Positions 53,093 through 63,723 are shown, counted from the stretch's first letter. The stretch: DNA of 64,000 nucleotides from Actinoplanes sp. NBC_00393 (GCF_036053395.1 NZ_CP107942.1:7334501-7398500), one strand, 5' to 3'. Numbers and translations: made by a program. The notes: a model not told the origin generated them from the sequence alone.

Positions 53093-53989
53093 ATGATCGC
53101 GGTCGAGCACCTCACCAAGCAGTACCGCAAGCTGCGTGCCGTCGACGACCTGTCGTTCGAGGTGCGGCCCGGCCGGGTGACCGGTTTCCTCGGGCCGAAC
53201 GGCGCCGGCAAGACCACCACGCTGCGGATGCTGCTCGGCCTGGTCACCCCGACCGCCGGTGAGGCCACCATCGACGGCCGCTCTTACGCCGACCTGACCG
53301 ACCCGATCCGGCACGTCGGCGCGGTGCTGGAGGCGTCCGCCGCGCACCGCGGCCGGACCGGGCGCGACCATCTGCGGGTGGTCTGCCAGGCCGCCGGGTT
53401 GCCGGCGGGCCGGGCCGACGAGGTGCTCGACCTGGTCGGGCTCCAGCCGGCCGCGCACCGCAAGTTCAAGGGCTACTCGCTGGGCATGCGGCAGCGGTTG
53501 GGCATCGCCACCGCGATGCTCGGCGACCCCGGCGTGCTGATCCTGGACGAGCCGGCCAACGGGCTCGACCCGGAGGGCATCCGCTGGATGCGTGACCTGC
53601 TCAAAGGCCTGGCCGCCGAGGGCCGGACGATTATGGTCTCCAGCCACCTGCTGGCCGAGATGCAGCACCTCGCCGACGACGTGGTGATCGTGGCGGCGGG
53701 GCGGCTGGTCCAGCAGGGCCCGGTCGCCGACGTGCTGGGCGGCGGCGAGGCCGCGCAGGTCCGGGTGCGTACCCCGGAGCCGGACCGGCTGGCCGCCGCG
53801 ATCGAGGAGGCGGGGTTGTCGATGCACGGTGAGGCCGACGGTTCGCTGCTGGTGATCGGCGCGGAACCGGCCCAGGTCGGGCAGCTGGCGTTCCGGGCCG
53901 GGGTGGAGCTGCACGAGCTGACCGGTGAACGGGTGGACCTGGAACAGGTGTTCCTGGACCTGACGGCCGGGAAGGCGGCGATCCGATGA
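53093..53989 (+). CDS. ABC transporter ATPase (ABC-2 exporter)
   Basis: A 298-residue nucleotide-binding subunit. Walker A is GPNGAGKTT, the signature is YSLGMRQRLGIA (LGMRQ form), Walker B is VLILDEPANGLDP, and the switch His is in MVSSHLLAEM. The C-terminal about 85 residues are the helical/beta extension of drug-type exporters. ATGA overlap with its permease. Substrate unknown: a lipid, drug or peptide. Confidence 0.93.
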   Translation: MIAVEHLTKQYRKLRAVDDLSFEVRPGRVTGFLGPNGAGKTTTLRMLLGLVTPTAGEATIDGRSYADLTDPIRHVGAVLEASAAHRGRTGRDHLRVVCQAAGLPAGRADEVLDLVGLQPAAHRKFKGYSLGMRQRLGIATAMLGDPGVLILDEPANGLDPEGIRWMRDLLKGLAAEGRTIMVSSHLLAEMQHLADDVVIVAAGRLVQQGPVADVLGGGEAAQVRVRTPEPDRLAAAIEEAGLSMHGEADGSLLVIGAEPAQVGQLAFRAGVELHELTGERVDLEQVFLDLTAGKAAIR

Positions 53990-54756
53990 ACCTCGTCCGT
54001 GCCGAACTGCTGAAGGTCCGGACCACCTCGCTGTGGTGGGGCTTCGGCCTCCTGCTGCTGCCGCTGTGGTGCATGGCCCTCTTCTTCAACTGGGCCGACG
54101 CCAGCAGCCAGCCACCGGACAACGCGCTGGGTGTGGCCGTCAACCTCACCACCAGCGGCCAGTTCTTCGGGATCCTGGTGGTGCTGCTGCTCGGCGCGAT
54201 CATGGTGACCAGCGAGTTCCACCATCTGACCGCGACCACCACGTTCCTCACCACGCCCCGCCGGGAGCACGTGATCCTGGCCAAGTTCGGCGCCGCGATC
54301 ATCGTCGGCCTGGGCGTCTGGGCGCTGGTCACCGTGGCGAACCTGATCGTCACCCCGGTCGTGATGTCGGATCTCGGCCTGCCCGGGCAGCTCGGCGCGG
54401 CCGAGGTCTGGCAGGCGGTCGGCCTCAACGCCGTCGCGTTCGCGCTCTGGGCGATCCTCGGCGTCGGATGCGGGGTGCTGATCCGCAGCCAGCTCGGTGC
54501 GACGCTGATCCTCACGACGCTCTACGTGCTCGGCTCCGCCGTGGTCACCGCGCTCTTCGTCGTGCTGAGCGACTACCTCCCCGGCCTCGAGAAGCTGGAC
54601 TTCCTGGTGCCGACCGTCGCGTCGGATCTGATGATCACCGGGCAGGACCTGCCGAGCGGTCCCGGCCGCTGGACCGGCGCGGCGGTGCTGATCGCGTACG
54701 CCGTGGTCGGCGGAGGCCTCGGAACGCTGCTCGTCCGTCGGCGCGACATCGGCTGA
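53986..54756 (+). CDS. ABC-2 type permease
   Basis: A 256-residue integral membrane protein with six hydrophobic segments: LWWGFGLLLLPLWCMALFF, FFGILVVLLLGAIMV, FGAAIIVGLGVWALVTVANLIV, WQAVGLNAVAFALWAILGVG, ATLILTTLYVLGSAVVTALFVVL and AVLIAYAVVGGGLGTLL. The TSEFHHLTATTTFLTTPRR loop after helix 2 is characteristic of these exporters. Co-translated with the ATPase. Confidence 0.9.
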   Translation: MNLVRAELLKVRTTSLWWGFGLLLLPLWCMALFFNWADASSQPPDNALGVAVNLTTSGQFFGILVVLLLGAIMVTSEFHHLTATTTFLTTPRREHVILAKFGAAIIVGLGVWALVTVANLIVTPVVMSDLGLPGQLGAAEVWQAVGLNAVAFALWAILGVGCGVLIRSQLGATLILTTLYVLGSAVVTALFVVLSDYLPGLEKLDFLVPTVASDLMITGQDLPSGPGRWTGAAVLIAYAVVGGGLGTLLVRRRDIG

Positions 54757-54884
54757 CAAACCGGGCGCGTCAGCAAAGCTTGCGGGCCGTGTAGGTCACA
54801 GAGCGGACGTCCGAGCGGACAGCGCTCGTACACGGCGTAGCCTGGACACCGAATCCTACCCGTCCCGCGTGACGGAGCAGTCAC

Positions 54885-57800
54885 GTGATGACAAACACGG
54901 TGAAAGAGGCGAACGCGGCAGTGTCGACGCAGCAGACTTCGCAGGACAATCCGCTCGCGGACTTCGGTCCCAACGAGTGGATCGTCGATGAGATGTACCA
55001 GCGATACCTGTCCGACCCGACCAGTGTCGACCCCGCGTGGCACGACTTCTTCGCGGACTACAAGCCGGCGATGGCCACGGGTTCGATCGCGACGCCGGAC
55101 GAGGCGAAGGCGGCCAACGCGACCGCGACCGCCGCCAAAGCCGGGACAGACGCGCCGGCCGCGGCCACGGTCGCCAAGCCGAAACCGGTGACCCCGGCCG
55201 CGCCCGCCGCCAAGCCGGCGCCGGCCGCCCCCGCGAAGCCCGCGGCCGCGGAGAAGCCCGCCGCCAAGCCCTCGGTGAACGGGGCGAAGACCACCACGCT
55301 GCGCGGCGTCGCTGCCAAGATCGTCCAGAACATGGAGACCTCGCTCGAGGTGCCCACCGCCACGTCGGTGCGCGCGGTCCCGGCGAAGCTCATGGTGGAC
55401 AACCGCATCGTCATCAACAACCATCTCCTGCGCGGCCGCGGTGGCAAGGTCAGCTTCACCCACCTGATCGGCTGGGCGCTGATCCGGGCGGTCGTCGCCC
55501 ACCCGGAGATGAACAACTCGTTCGCCGAGATCGACGGCAAGCCGGCGCTGGTCCAGCCCGAGCACATCAACCTCGGCATCGCGATCGACCTCGCGAAGAA
55601 GGACGGCTCCCGCACCCTGGTCGTGCCGTCCATCAAGAACTGCGAGTCGATGGACTTCCGGCAGTTCTGGCAGGCGTACGAGGACGTGGTCCGGCGCGCC
55701 CGCCGCAACGAGCTGACCATGGACGACTACTCGGGCACCACGATCTCGCTGACCAACCCCGGCGGCATCGGCACCGTGCACTCCATCCCCCGCCTGATGA
55801 ACGGGCAGAGCGCGATCATCGGCGTCGGCGCGATGGAGTACCCGGCTCCGTACTCCGGGATGAGCGACGAGACCCTGTCCGAGCACGGCGTCAGCAAGGT
55901 CACCACGCTGACCAGCACCTACGACCACCGGGTCATCCAGGGCGCGCAGTCCGGCGAGTTCCTCAAGGTGATGCACGAGCTGCTGCTCGGCGGGCACGGT
56001 TTCTACGACGAGATCTTCACGGCGCTGCGGATCCCGTACGAGCCGGTGCGCTGGGTGCGCGATGTGGCGCGGACCTCCGAGGGGCAGATCGACAAGGCCG
56101 CCCGGGTGGTCGAGCTGATCCACGCGTACCGGGTCCGGGGTCACCTGATGGCCGACACCGACCCGCTCGAGTTCACCATCCGCAAGCACCCCGACCTGGA
56201 CGTGCTGCAGCACGGCCTGACCCTGTGGGACCTGGACCGGGCCTTCCCGGTCGGCGGTTTCGCCGGCAAGCAGAAGATGAAGCTGCGTGACGTGCTCGGC
56301 GTGCTGCGGGACAGCTACTGCCGCCGGATCGGCATCGAGTACATGCACATCCAGGACCCGGAGGAGCGCCGCTGGGTCCAGGAGCGAGTCGAGGTCAAGT
56401 ACACCAAGCCGGACGCCGAGGAGCAGAAGCACGTCCTGCACCGGCTGAACGCGGCCGAGGCGTTCGAGACCTTCCTGCAGACCAAGTTCGTCGGCCAGAA
56501 GCGGTTCTCGCTGGAGGGCGGCGAGTCGCTGATCCCGCTGCTCGACGCGGTGCTGCAGTCGTCCGCCGAGGCGGGTCTCGACGAGATGGTGATCGGCATG
56601 GCCCACCGCGGCCGGCTGAACGTGCTCACCAACATCGTCGGTAAGCCGTACGAGAAGATCTTCAACGAGTTCGAGGGCTGGATGGACCCGAAGTCCGCCC
56701 ACGGCTCGGGTGACGTGAAGTACCACCTCGGCCAGACCGGCAAGTACACGACGCCGGACGGCGAGCACGCGACCACAGTCAGCGTGGTGGCCAACCCGTC
56801 CCACCTCGAGGCCGTGGACCCGGTGCTGGAGGGCATCGTCCGCGCCAAGCAGGACCGCCTCGACCTGGGCCTGCACGGCTACACAGTGCTGCCGGTCCTG
56901 GTGCACGGCGACGCTGCGTTCGCCGGCCAGGGCGTGGTCGCCGAGACGCTGAACCTCTCCCAGCTGCGCGGTTACCGCACCGGCGGCACGGTCCACGTGA
57001 TCGTGAACAACCAGGTCGGCTTCACCACCGCGCCGGAGTACAGCCGCTCCTCGATGTACTCGACGGACGTCGCCCGGATGATCCAGGCACCGATCTTCCA
57101 CGTGAACGGCGACGACCCTGAGGCAGTCGTCCGGGTCGCGAAGCTGGCGTTCGAGTACCGGCAGGCGTTCAACAAGGACGTCGTGATCGACATGATCTGC
57201 TACCGCCGCCGCGGTCACAACGAGGGCGACGACCCGTCGATGACCAACCCGCGGATGTACCAGATCATCGACACCAAGCGCAGCGTGCGGAAGCTCTACA
57301 CCGAGGAGCTGATCGGCCGCGGCGACATCACCGTGCAGGAGGCCGAGGAGCAGCTGCGCGACTACCAGGGCCGTCTCGAGGACGTCTTCAAGGCCACCCG
57401 GGACACCGCCAAGACCCCGCCGCGGCCGCACATCATCGCCGAGGAGCCGGAGCCCGAGGCGGAGACCGCGGTCGACGCCGGCGTGGTCCGGGCGGTCGGG
57501 CAGGCGCACGTCGAGCTGCCCGAGGGCTTCACCCCGCACAAGCGGGTCCAGCAGCTGCTCGACCGGCGGGCCAAGATGTCCACCGACGGCGGCATCGACT
57601 GGGGCTTCGGCGAGCTGATCGCGTTCGGCTCGCTGCTCAACCAGGGCGTCACGGTCCGGCTCGCCGGCCAGGACTCCCGGCGGGGCACCTTCACCTCGCG
57701 GCACGCCGCGATCGTCGACTCGAAGACCGGCAAGGACTTCCTGCCGCTGAGCTCGATGATCACCGGAAACGCCCGGTTCTTCGTGCACGACTCGCTGCTG

Positions 57801-58634
57801 AGCGAGTACGCGGCGATGGGCTTCGAGTACGGCTACTCGGTGGAGAACCCGGACGCGCTGGTCCTCTGGGAGGCCCAGTTCGGTGACTTCGTCAACGGCG
57901 CCCAGTCGATCGTCGACGAGTTCCTCTCCTCCGGCGAGGTGAAGTGGGGCCAGCAGTCGTCGCTGGTGCTGTTGCTCCCGCACGGCATGGAGGGCCAGGG
58001 CCCGGACCACTCGTCCGGCCGTCCCGAGCGGTTCCTGCAGCTCTGCGCGCAGGACAACATGCGCGTGGCGAACCCGACCACCCCGGCGAACTACTTCCAC
58101 CTGCTGCGCCGCCAGGCCCTGAGCAGCAAGCGCAAGCCGCTGGTGGTCTTCTCGCCGAAGTCGCTGCTGCGTCACAAGCTGGCGGTCTCCTCGGTGACCG
58201 ACTTCACCGAGGGCACCTTCCAGCCGGTCCTCGGCGACGCCGGGATCAACGGCCAGCCGCTGGACGCCGGCTCGGTGAAGCGGGTGCTGCTCTGCTCCGG
58301 CAAGGTCTACTACGACCTGTTCCAGGCGCGGGCGGACCGCGGGAACAGCGACACCGCGATCATCCGGATGGAGCAGATCTACCCGCTGCCCGTCGAGGAG
58401 CTCAAGGCGATCCTGGCGCAGTACCCGAACGCCGAGGACTTCGCCTGGGTCCAGGAGGAGCCGGCCAACCAGGGCGCCTGGTCGTTCGTGGCGCTCAACC
58501 TGCTCGAGCACCTCGAGGGCGTCCGGCTGCGGCGGATCTCCCGCCCGGCCGCGGCGGCCCCGGCGGTGGGCTCGGCCAAGATGCACGAGGCCGAGCAGGC
58601 CGCGCTGATCGAGGCCTCGCTGCCGCGTCCGTGA
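54885..58634 (+). CDS. kgd: Multifunctional 2-oxoglutarate decarboxylase/dehydrogenase E1-E2
   Basis: A 1249-residue fused enzyme of the actinobacterial TCA cycle (also called SucA). It has a short E1 N-terminal segment ([23 protein letters not shown]), an Ala/Pro/Lys linker (65-125), an E2 succinyltransferase-type domain with the catalytic [12 protein letters not shown] (about residue 345), and the thiamine-diphosphate E1 domain with [27 protein letters not shown] and [11 protein letters not shown], ending in a transketolase-type C-terminus. It decarboxylates 2-oxoglutarate and works with Lpd and an E2. GarA, an FHA protein, controls this enzyme in related genera. GTG 54885 or ATG 54888 start; a later GTG at about 54921 is also common in relatives. 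Confidence 0.95.
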   Translation: MMTNTVKEANAAVSTQQTSQDNPLADFGPNEWIVDEMYQRYLSDPTSVDPAWHDFFADYKPAMATGSIATPDEAKAANATATAAKAGTDAPAAATVAKPKPVTPAAPAAKPAPAAPAKPAAAEKPAAKPSVNGAKTTTLRGVAAKIVQNMETSLEVPTATSVRAVPAKLMVDNRIVINNHLLRGRGGKVSFTHLIGWALIRAVVAHPEMNNSFAEIDGKPALVQPEHINLGIAIDLAKKDGSRTLVVPSIKNCESMDFRQFWQAYEDVVRRARRNELTMDDYSGTTISLTNPGGIGTVHSIPRLMNGQSAIIGVGAMEYPAPYSGMSDETLSEHGVSKVTTLTSTYDHRVIQGAQSGEFLKVMHELLLGGHGFYDEIFTALRIPYEPVRWVRDVARTSEGQIDKAARVVELIHAYRVRGHLMADTDPLEFTIRKHPDLDVLQHGLTLWDLDRAFPVGGFAGKQKMKLRDVLGVLRDSYCRRIGIEYMHIQDPEERRWVQERVEVKYTKPDAEEQKHVLHRLNAAEAFETFLQTKFVGQKRFSLEGGESLIPLLDAVLQSSAEAGLDEMVIGMAHRGRLNVLTNIVGKPYEKIFNEFEGWMDPKSAHGSGDVKYHLGQTGKYTTPDGEHATTVSVVANPSHLEAVDPVLEGIVRAKQDRLDLGLHGYTVLPVLVHGDAAFAGQGVVAETLNLSQLRGYRTGGTVHVIVNNQVGFTTAPEYSRSSMYSTDVARMIQAPIFHVNGDDPEAVVRVAKLAFEYRQAFNKDVVIDMICYRRRGHNEGDDPSMTNPRMYQIIDTKRSVRKLYTEELIGRGDITVQEAEEQLRDYQGRLEDVFKATRDTAKTPPRPHIIAEEPEPEAETAVDAGVVRAVGQAHVELPEGFTPHKRVQQLLDRRAKMSTDGGIDWGFGELIAFGSLLNQGVTVRLAGQDSRRGTFTSRHAAIVDSKTGKDFLPLSSMITGNARFFVHDSLLSEYAAMGFEYGYSVENPDALVLWEAQFGDFVNGAQSIVDEFLSSGEVKWGQQSSLVLLLPHGMEGQGPDHSSGRPERFLQLCAQDNMRVANPTTPANYFHLLRRQALSSKRKPLVVFSPKSLLRHKLAVSSVTDFTEGTFQPVLGDAGINGQPLDAGSVKRVLLCSGKVYYDLFQARADRGNSDTAIIRMEQIYPLPVEELKAILAQYPNAEDFAWVQEEPANQGAWSFVALNLLEHLEGVRLRRISRPAAAAPAVGSAKMHEAEQAALIEASLPRP

Positions 58635-58645
58635 CGGACTGACGG

Positions 58646-58679
58646 GAGGGGGCGCTCCGCTGCGGCGGAGCGCCCCCTC
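58646..58679 (+). terminator. kgd terminator
   Basis: Perfect 15-bp stem GAGGGGGCGCTCCGC/GCGGAGCGCCCCCTC with a TGCG loop, 11 bases after the kgd stop, followed by TTAC. Confidence 0.85.
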
Positions 58680-58692
58680 TTACTATCCGGAC

Positions 58693-58872
58693 ATGTACTT
58701 CACCGATCGTGGCATCGAGGAACTGGTCGAACGGCGCGGCGCGGAGACCGTGACCCTGGAGTGGCTCGGCGAACAGCTGCGCACCTTCGTCGACCTCAAC
58801 CCCGAGTTCGAGACGCCGATCGAGCGTCTCGCCACGTGGCTCGCCCGCGACGACGACGAGGACGAGGAGTAG
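58693..58872 (+). CDS. DUF6104 family protein
   Basis: A 59-residue acidic protein, MYFTDRGIEELVERRG at the start, LGEQLRTFVDLNPEFE in the middle and ERLATWLARDDDEDEE at the end. This short family is conserved in actinobacteria immediately downstream of kgd; its function is not known. No ribosome site stands out; it follows the kgd terminator by 13 bases. Convergent with the coiled-coil gene, three bases apart. Confidence 0.85.
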   Translation: MYFTDRGIEELVERRGAETVTLEWLGEQLRTFVDLNPEFETPIERLATWLARDDDEDEE

Positions 58873-58875
58873 TCC

Positions 58876-59280
58876 TCAGCCGCGGTCGATGACGCGCGGT
58901 CGCAGCAGCTCGATCAACAGATCCAACTTGCCGCCCAACTTCCCGACGCTCTGATTCATGGCGTCGAACCTGCGCTCCAAGGAGCGTTCCATGGCGTCGA
59001 ATCTGCCGTCCATGGCGTCGAACCTGCCATCCATGGCGTCGAGCCTGCCATCCATGGCGTCGAACCTGCCATCCATGGCGTCCAGTCGGCGATCGATCCC
59101 ATCGAACCTACGATCGATCGCTTCGAACCTGCCGTCGATGACGTCCAGCCGTCGTGCGTGACTCTCGAAATGCTGGTTCACCGATTCCAGGTGCGTGTTG
59201 ATCGCTTCCTGGAGCCCTTCCTGCAGCATGGTCCAGCCCTCCAGCTTCTTGATCCGCTCGTCGATCTGCCAGCCCAACAC
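58876..59280 (-). CDS. Heptad-repeat coiled-coil protein
   Basis: A 134-residue protein dominated by nine copies of a seven-residue unit (R-F/L-D-A-M-D-G) that would form one long parallel coiled coil, preceded by a short head (WQIDERIKKLEGW) and followed by KLGGKLDLLIELLRP. No membrane segment. Possibly a structural or tethering protein; not assigned. The start is uncertain: GTG 59280 is very close to GGAGG, TTG 59277 is better spaced. Confidence 0.65.
   Translation of the reverse strand: MLGWQIDERIKKLEGWTMLQEGLQEAINTHLESVNQHFESHARRLDVIDGRFEAIDRRFDGIDRRLDAMDGRFDAMDGRLDAMDGRFDAMDGRFDAMERSLERRFDAMNQSVGKLGGKLDLLIELLRPRVIDRG
58991..59155. repeat. 21-bp tandem repeat coding for the heptads
   Basis: Near-identical 21-base units (ATGGCGTCGAACCTGCCATC on the plus strand) start at 58991, 59012, 59033, 59054 and 59075, then degenerate. 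They encode the coiled coil on the minus strand and are likely to expand or contract. Confidence 0.8.
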
Positions 59281-59401
59281 AACCTCCCCCGGTAGGCGCA
59301 CGCCACCTTGACGCATGCCCAGTGTGCACGTGACGGTGGTCATCCACAAGACGGGACTTTCGGCCCGACGTGCCGCCGTTCCGGCCGGTAGGTTGAAGGT
59401 C

Positions 59402-61474
59402 GTGGCACGCAGTGTGTACGTCGCGGGTTTGGGTCCGGGTGTCGGCAAGGGGACCGTGGCTCTCGGCATCGTCGAGTTGCTGTCCCGGCAGGTCGCGCAG
59501 GTGGGTGTGTTCCGCCCGCTGGTCATCGGCAACGGCCGGGACCCCCTGCTGACCCTGTTGCGCGAGCGCTATCCCGGCGAGACGGCCTACGAGGAGTCCT
59601 ACGGCGCCACCATCGCCGAGGCGACGGCCCTGATCGCCGACGACCGCCGTGAGGAGCTGATCGGCCGGATCGTCGAGCGCTACCGCGCGGTCGAGCGGCA
59701 GAGCTCCGCGGTCGTGGTGATCGGCAGCGACTTCGTCGACAAGCCCGCCGAGGGCCGCGAGGAGCTGCCCCGTGAGCTGGCCTTCAACGCGCGGCTGGCG
59801 ACCGAGTTCGGCACCGTCGTCGTGCCGGTGGTCAGTGGCGAGGGCCGCAGTGCCGAGTCGCTGACGGCGGTCGCGCGTAGTGCGTACCACTCATTTGATG
59901 ATCTCGGCGCAACCGTCGTCGCAGTGATCGCCAACCGCGTGCCGGCCGCCGCCTCGGGCGGCGCGCCGGACGGACTGCCGGTGCCCTTCTGGGCCGTGCC
60001 GGAGATGCCGGTGATCGCCGCGCCCACGGTGGGCGAGGTGGCCGGCGCGCTCGATGCCACAGTCTTCTCCGGTACGTCGAGCGCCCTCGACCGCGACGTG
60101 CTCGACTACGTCGTCGGCGCGGCCCAGGTCCCCACCGTCCTGAAGCACCTGACCGAGGGCGCGCTGCTGATCACCCCCGGCGACCGGGCCGACCTGCTCG
60201 TCGCGGCGAGCGCCGCGCATGCCGCCGGCACGGTCACCCTGGCCGGGCTGATGCTGACTCTCGGCGAGCCGCCGGACGAGCAGGCGGTCCGCGTCATCGA
60301 GCGCCTCAACACCGGCCTGGCCATCCTGATCGCCAAGTCGGACAGCTACCACACCATCTCCGCGGCCGGCCGGATCGAGGCGCAGCTGAGCACCCCGCGC
60401 AAGGTCGACGCGGCGCTCGGCGTCTTCGAGGAGAGTGTGGACACCGCCGAGCTGACCGGTTTGCTGAACGTGGCGAGGTCCAGCCGGGTCACCCCGCTGA
60501 TGTTCGAGAACGATCTGATCGAGAAGGCCCGCGCCGACCGCCGTCACCTGGTCCTGCCGGAGGGCACCGAGGAGCGGATCCTGCGGGCCACCGAGACGCT
60601 GCTGCGCCGCGGGGTGGCCGACCTGACGCTGCTCGGCGACCCCGAGGAGATCAACCGGCGGGCCCGGGAGATCGGCGTGGAGATCGGCGGGGCGCGGCTG
60701 GTCGACCCGGCCACCAGCCAGTGGCGGGAGGATTTCGCCGCCCGCTACGCCGAGCTGCGCAAACACCGCGGCGTGACGCTGGACTTGGCGTACGACGTGG
60801 TCCGCGACGTGAACTACTTCGGCACCCTGATGGTCGCCTCCGGTCTGGCCGACGGCATGGTCTCCGGCGCCACCCACACCACCGCGGCCACCATCCGCCC
60901 GGCCTTCGAGATCATCAAGACCGTGCCGGGGCTGACGGTCGCCTCCAGCGTGTTCTTCATGCTGCTCGCCGACCGGGTGCTGGTCTACGGCGACTGCGCG
61001 GTCAACCCGGATCCGGACGCCGCCCAACTGGCCGACATCGCGCTCTCCTCAGCCGAGACCGCCGCCGCGTTCGGCATCGAGCCGCGGGTGGCGATGCTGT
61101 CGTACTCGACGGGCAGCTCCGGCTCGGGCGCCGACGTGGACAAGGTCGCGGCGGCCACCGCACTGGTCCGGGAGCGGCGGCCCGACCTGCCGGTCGAGGG
61201 CCCGATCCAGTACGACGCGGCGATCGACCCGGCCGTCGCCGCCGCCAAACTGCCCGGCAGCGCGGTCGCGGGCAAAGCCACCGTCTTCGTGTTCCCCGAT
61301 CTCAACACGGGCAACAACACATACAAGGCGGTGCAGCGGTCGGCGAACGCGGTGGCGGTCGGCCCGGTGATGCAGGGCCTGCGGCGGCCGGTCAACGACC
61401 TGTCCCGCGGCGCGACGGTCAAGGACATCGTCAACACCGTCGCCATCACGGCGATCCAGGCGGGAGCGAAATGA
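59402..61474 (+). CDS. pta: Phosphate acetyltransferase (long form)
   Basis: A 690-residue enzyme that converts acetyl-CoA and phosphate to acetyl phosphate. The N-terminal P-loop domain has GLGPGVGKGTVALG (BioD/AAA-like), the DRTGG regulatory domain follows (about 215-330), and the PTA catalytic domain spans about 370-690 with LVLPEGTEERILRA, DLTLLGD, SGLADGMVSGATHTT, YGDCAVNPDPDA, SYSTGSSGSG and FPDLNTGNNTYK. GTG start. ATGA overlap with ackA. Confidence 0.95.
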   Translation: MARSVYVAGLGPGVGKGTVALGIVELLSRQVAQVGVFRPLVIGNGRDPLLTLLRERYPGETAYEESYGATIAEATALIADDRREELIGRIVERYRAVERQSSAVVVIGSDFVDKPAEGREELPRELAFNARLATEFGTVVVPVVSGEGRSAESLTAVARSAYHSFDDLGATVVAVIANRVPAAASGGAPDGLPVPFWAVPEMPVIAAPTVGEVAGALDATVFSGTSSALDRDVLDYVVGAAQVPTVLKHLTEGALLITPGDRADLLVAASAAHAAGTVTLAGLMLTLGEPPDEQAVRVIERLNTGLAILIAKSDSYHTISAAGRIEAQLSTPRKVDAALGVFEESVDTAELTGLLNVARSSRVTPLMFENDLIEKARADRRHLVLPEGTEERILRATETLLRRGVADLTLLGDPEEINRRAREIGVEIGGARLVDPATSQWREDFAARYAELRKHRGVTLDLAYDVVRDVNYFGTLMVASGLADGMVSGATHTTAATIRPAFEIIKTVPGLTVASSVFFMLLADRVLVYGDCAVNPDPDAAQLADIALSSAETAAAFGIEPRVAMLSYSTGSSGSGADVDKVAAATALVRERRPDLPVEGPIQYDAAIDPAVAAAKLPGSAVAGKATVFVFPDLNTGNNTYKAVQRSANAVAVGPVMQGLRRPVNDLSRGATVKDIVNTVAITAIQAGAK

Positions 61475-62586
61475 CTCGGGTGCTCGTCCTCAACAGCGGT
61501 TCGTCGTCGCTGCGCTACCGGCTCTTCGACGGCTCCGAGGTGCTGGCCAAGGGCCTGATCCAGCGGATCGGCGAGGGCGGCGGCGACGCGGCCGACCACG
61601 GCGAGGCGCTCCAGCGGCTGATGGACACGGTCGATCTGAGCGGGCTGGCCGCGGTCGGGCACCGGGTGGTGCACGGCGGGGACCGGTTCACCAGCTCCAC
61701 CGTGATCAACGACGAGGTGGTCGCCACCATCGAGGAGCTGATTCCGCTCGCCCCGCTGCACAACCCGGCCGCGCTGACCGGGATCAAAGTCGCCCGCAAG
61801 CTGCTGCCGGACGTGCCGCAGGTGGCCGTCTTCGACACGGCTTTCCACGCGACCATCCCGCCGGAGGGGGTGCTCTGGGCGATCGAGCGGGACCTGGCGA
61901 AACGGTGGGGGCTGCGGCGCTACGGGTTCCACGGGACATCTCATGCGTACGTGTCTCGCGAGACCGCCCGTCTGCTCGGCAAACCGGTCGCCGAGACCAA
62001 CGTGATCACCCTGCACCTGGGCAACGGCGCCAGCGCGACCGCCGTCCAGGGCGGCCAGAGCGTGGCCACCTCGATGGGCATGTCGCCGCTTCCCGGCCTG
62101 GTGATGGGCACCCGATCGGGTGACGTCGACCCGAGCGTGGTCTTCCACCTGCACCGGGTCGCGGGACTGTCGCTCGACGAGATCGAGGACGCGCTGACCC
62201 GCCGGTCCGGTCTGCTCGGCCTGGCCGGCGACAACGACATGCGGGCGGTTCAGGAACGCCGCGCCGCCGGGGATCCGGAGGCGGCGCTCACCCTGGACAT
62301 CTATTACCGGCGGCTACGCGAGTACGTCGGCGCCTACCTGGCCGTGCTCGGCCGGGTGGACGCGATCACGTTCACCGCCGGGATCGGGGAGAACTCGCCG
62401 AACGTACGCATCGGCGCCCTCGCCGGCCTCGAAGCGCTGGGCATCGCGATCGACCCGGAGCGCAACGCCGGCAACGAGCTGATCATCTCGCCGGACGGTT
62501 CCCCGATCACGGTCTGCGTGGTGCCGACCGAGGAGGAACTGGAGATCGCCGACGAGGCGCGCCGGGCGATCGGATCAGAGAGCTAG
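61471..62586 (+). CDS. ackA: Acetate kinase
   Basis: A 371-residue kinase that makes ATP and acetate from acetyl phosphate, completing the Pta-Ack pathway. Signatures are VLNSGSSSLRY (first acetate-kinase motif), GHRVVHGG, FDTAFHATIPP, GFHGTSHAYVS (second motif), HLGNGAS, GTRSGDVDPS and TFTAGIGENSP. Coupled to pta by ATGA. Its last 12 bases overlap a convergent small membrane gene. Confidence 0.96.
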   Translation: MTRVLVLNSGSSSLRYRLFDGSEVLAKGLIQRIGEGGGDAADHGEALQRLMDTVDLSGLAAVGHRVVHGGDRFTSSTVINDEVVATIEELIPLAPLHNPAALTGIKVARKLLPDVPQVAVFDTAFHATIPPEGVLWAIERDLAKRWGLRRYGFHGTSHAYVSRETARLLGKPVAETNVITLHLGNGASATAVQGGQSVATSMGMSPLPGLVMGTRSGDVDPSVVFHLHRVAGLSLDEIEDALTRRSGLLGLAGDNDMRAVQERRAAGDPEAALTLDIYYRRLREYVGAYLAVLGRVDAITFTAGIGENSPNVRIGALAGLEALGIAIDPERNAGNELIISPDGSPITVCVVPTEEELEIADEARRAIGSES

Positions 62587-62739
62587 CCAGGCGATCAGCG
62601 CGATCAGCACCACCGCGACGACGACGCCGCCGATCACGAGCGGCGCCCTGGACGGCGCTTCGGTGGGATCCGGGGTGGTCCGGGTGAACGCCCGGAACGC
62701 CTCGGTGTTGCCACTCGGGTCCACGTGGTTGTCAGACAT
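62575..62739 (-). CDS. Small tail-anchored membrane protein
   Basis: Hypothetical 54-residue protein: a polar N-terminus (MSDNHVDPSGNTEAFRAFT, then TPDPTEAPSR) and one C-terminal membrane helix (PLVIGGVVVAVVLIALIAW). Similar tail-anchored mini-proteins are common in actinobacteria. Its end overlaps the ackA end by 12 bases. Confidence 0.55.
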   Translation of the reverse strand: MSDNHVDPSGNTEAFRAFTRTTPDPTEAPSRAPLVIGGVVVAVVLIALIAWLAL

Positions 62740-62844
62740 GCGCCGGACCATAGCCGAACCGGTCAAGGATGGCGAAGCACAGCACCTGTTCGGCGGAACC
62801 GGGTGTGACCTCGGCGACGGGCAGCTTGATCACGGCACGGCACA

Positions 62845-63723
62845 ATGGGTCGGGTGTTACGTCGTGCCGTTGCCGCCCTGACCATCGTCGCTGTCGCAGC
62901 GCTGAGCGCCTGCACCCCCGATTCGGAGGACCCCAACGCCACCACATCCGCCCCGGCTGCCGCTTCACCGTCCGCCGCCGGCGCGCCGGAGCAGAGCCTC
63001 GAGGTGCGGACCCAGGAGATCGAACTCAACCGGGACGGCAGCCGCCCGCTGCCCACGAAGGTCTGGCTGCCCACCGGCGGCGGACCCTACCCCCTGATCT
63101 ACTTCAGCCACGGCCTCACCTCGCAGCCTGACGACTACATCGACCTGCTGAACTCGTGGGCCCAGGCCGGCTTCGTGGTCGCCGCCCCGCGATACCCGCA
63201 CACGTGGAACCAGGCCACCGACTACCGGGCCGACGACGTGGTGAACCAGCCCGCTGACGCCCAGTTCGTCATCACCGAAGTGCTGAAGGCGCTGCCCGGC
63301 CAGATCGACCCCAACCGGATCGCCGCCGCCGGACACTCCGCGGGCGGCATCACCACGATCGGCCTCTTCAGCAGCAGCCGCGACGAACGACTCAAGGCCG
63401 GCCTGATCATTTCCGGCCGCCAGATGCCCCAGCCGGCGCCGTTCTCCGGCACGCCGGTCCCGCTGCTGTTCGTTCAGGGCAAGCTCGACACGACGGTCAC
63501 CTATGAGCAGGCGTACGGCGCCTACAACCAGGTGACCTGGCCGAAGGCCTTCCTGGAACTCCCGCAGGGCACCCACCTGCCGCACCGCGACCAGCCCGCC
63601 GTCGTCGCGACGACCACCACCGACTTCTGGCGCTGGTCCCTCTACGGCGACTCGGCCGCCAAGGCGCGCCTCCCCCAGGACGCCTCCTCCACCGGCGCGG
63701 CCGGGTTGGTGGGCACGCTTTAA
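62845..63723 (+). CDS. Lipoprotein alpha/beta hydrolase
   Basis: A 292-residue exported lipoprotein: signal with lipobox (TIVAVAALSACTPD), an Ala/Ser-rich spacer, then an alpha/beta hydrolase of the poly-ester/chlorophyllase-like group. The oxyanion region is LIYFSHGLTSQPDD, the nucleophile AAGHSAGG, Asp in FVQGKLDTTV and His in GTHLPHR. A substrate such as an ester in the envelope is likely but unspecified. No clear ribosome site for ATG 62845; a GTG three codons later is possible. Confidence 0.85.
   Translation: MGRVLRRAVAALTIVAVAALSACTPDSEDPNATTSAPAAASPSAAGAPEQSLEVRTQEIELNRDGSRPLPTKVWLPTGGGPYPLIYFSHGLTSQPDDYIDLLNSWAQAGFVVAAPRYPHTWNQATDYRADDVVNQPADAQFVITEVLKALPGQIDPNRIAAAGHSAGGITTIGLFSSSRDERLKAGLIISGRQMPQPAPFSGTPVPLLFVQGKLDTTVTYEQAYGAYNQVTWPKAFLELPQGTHLPHRDQPAVVATTTTDFWRWSLYGDSAAKARLPQDASSTGAAGLVGTL

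Noticed and set aside
54573..58586. A 1337-codon open frame antisense to kgd
   Set aside because: It is the mirror of a real high-GC gene: His/Arg/Leu/Val-rich with no recognisable domain, while the other strand encodes kgd with all motifs.
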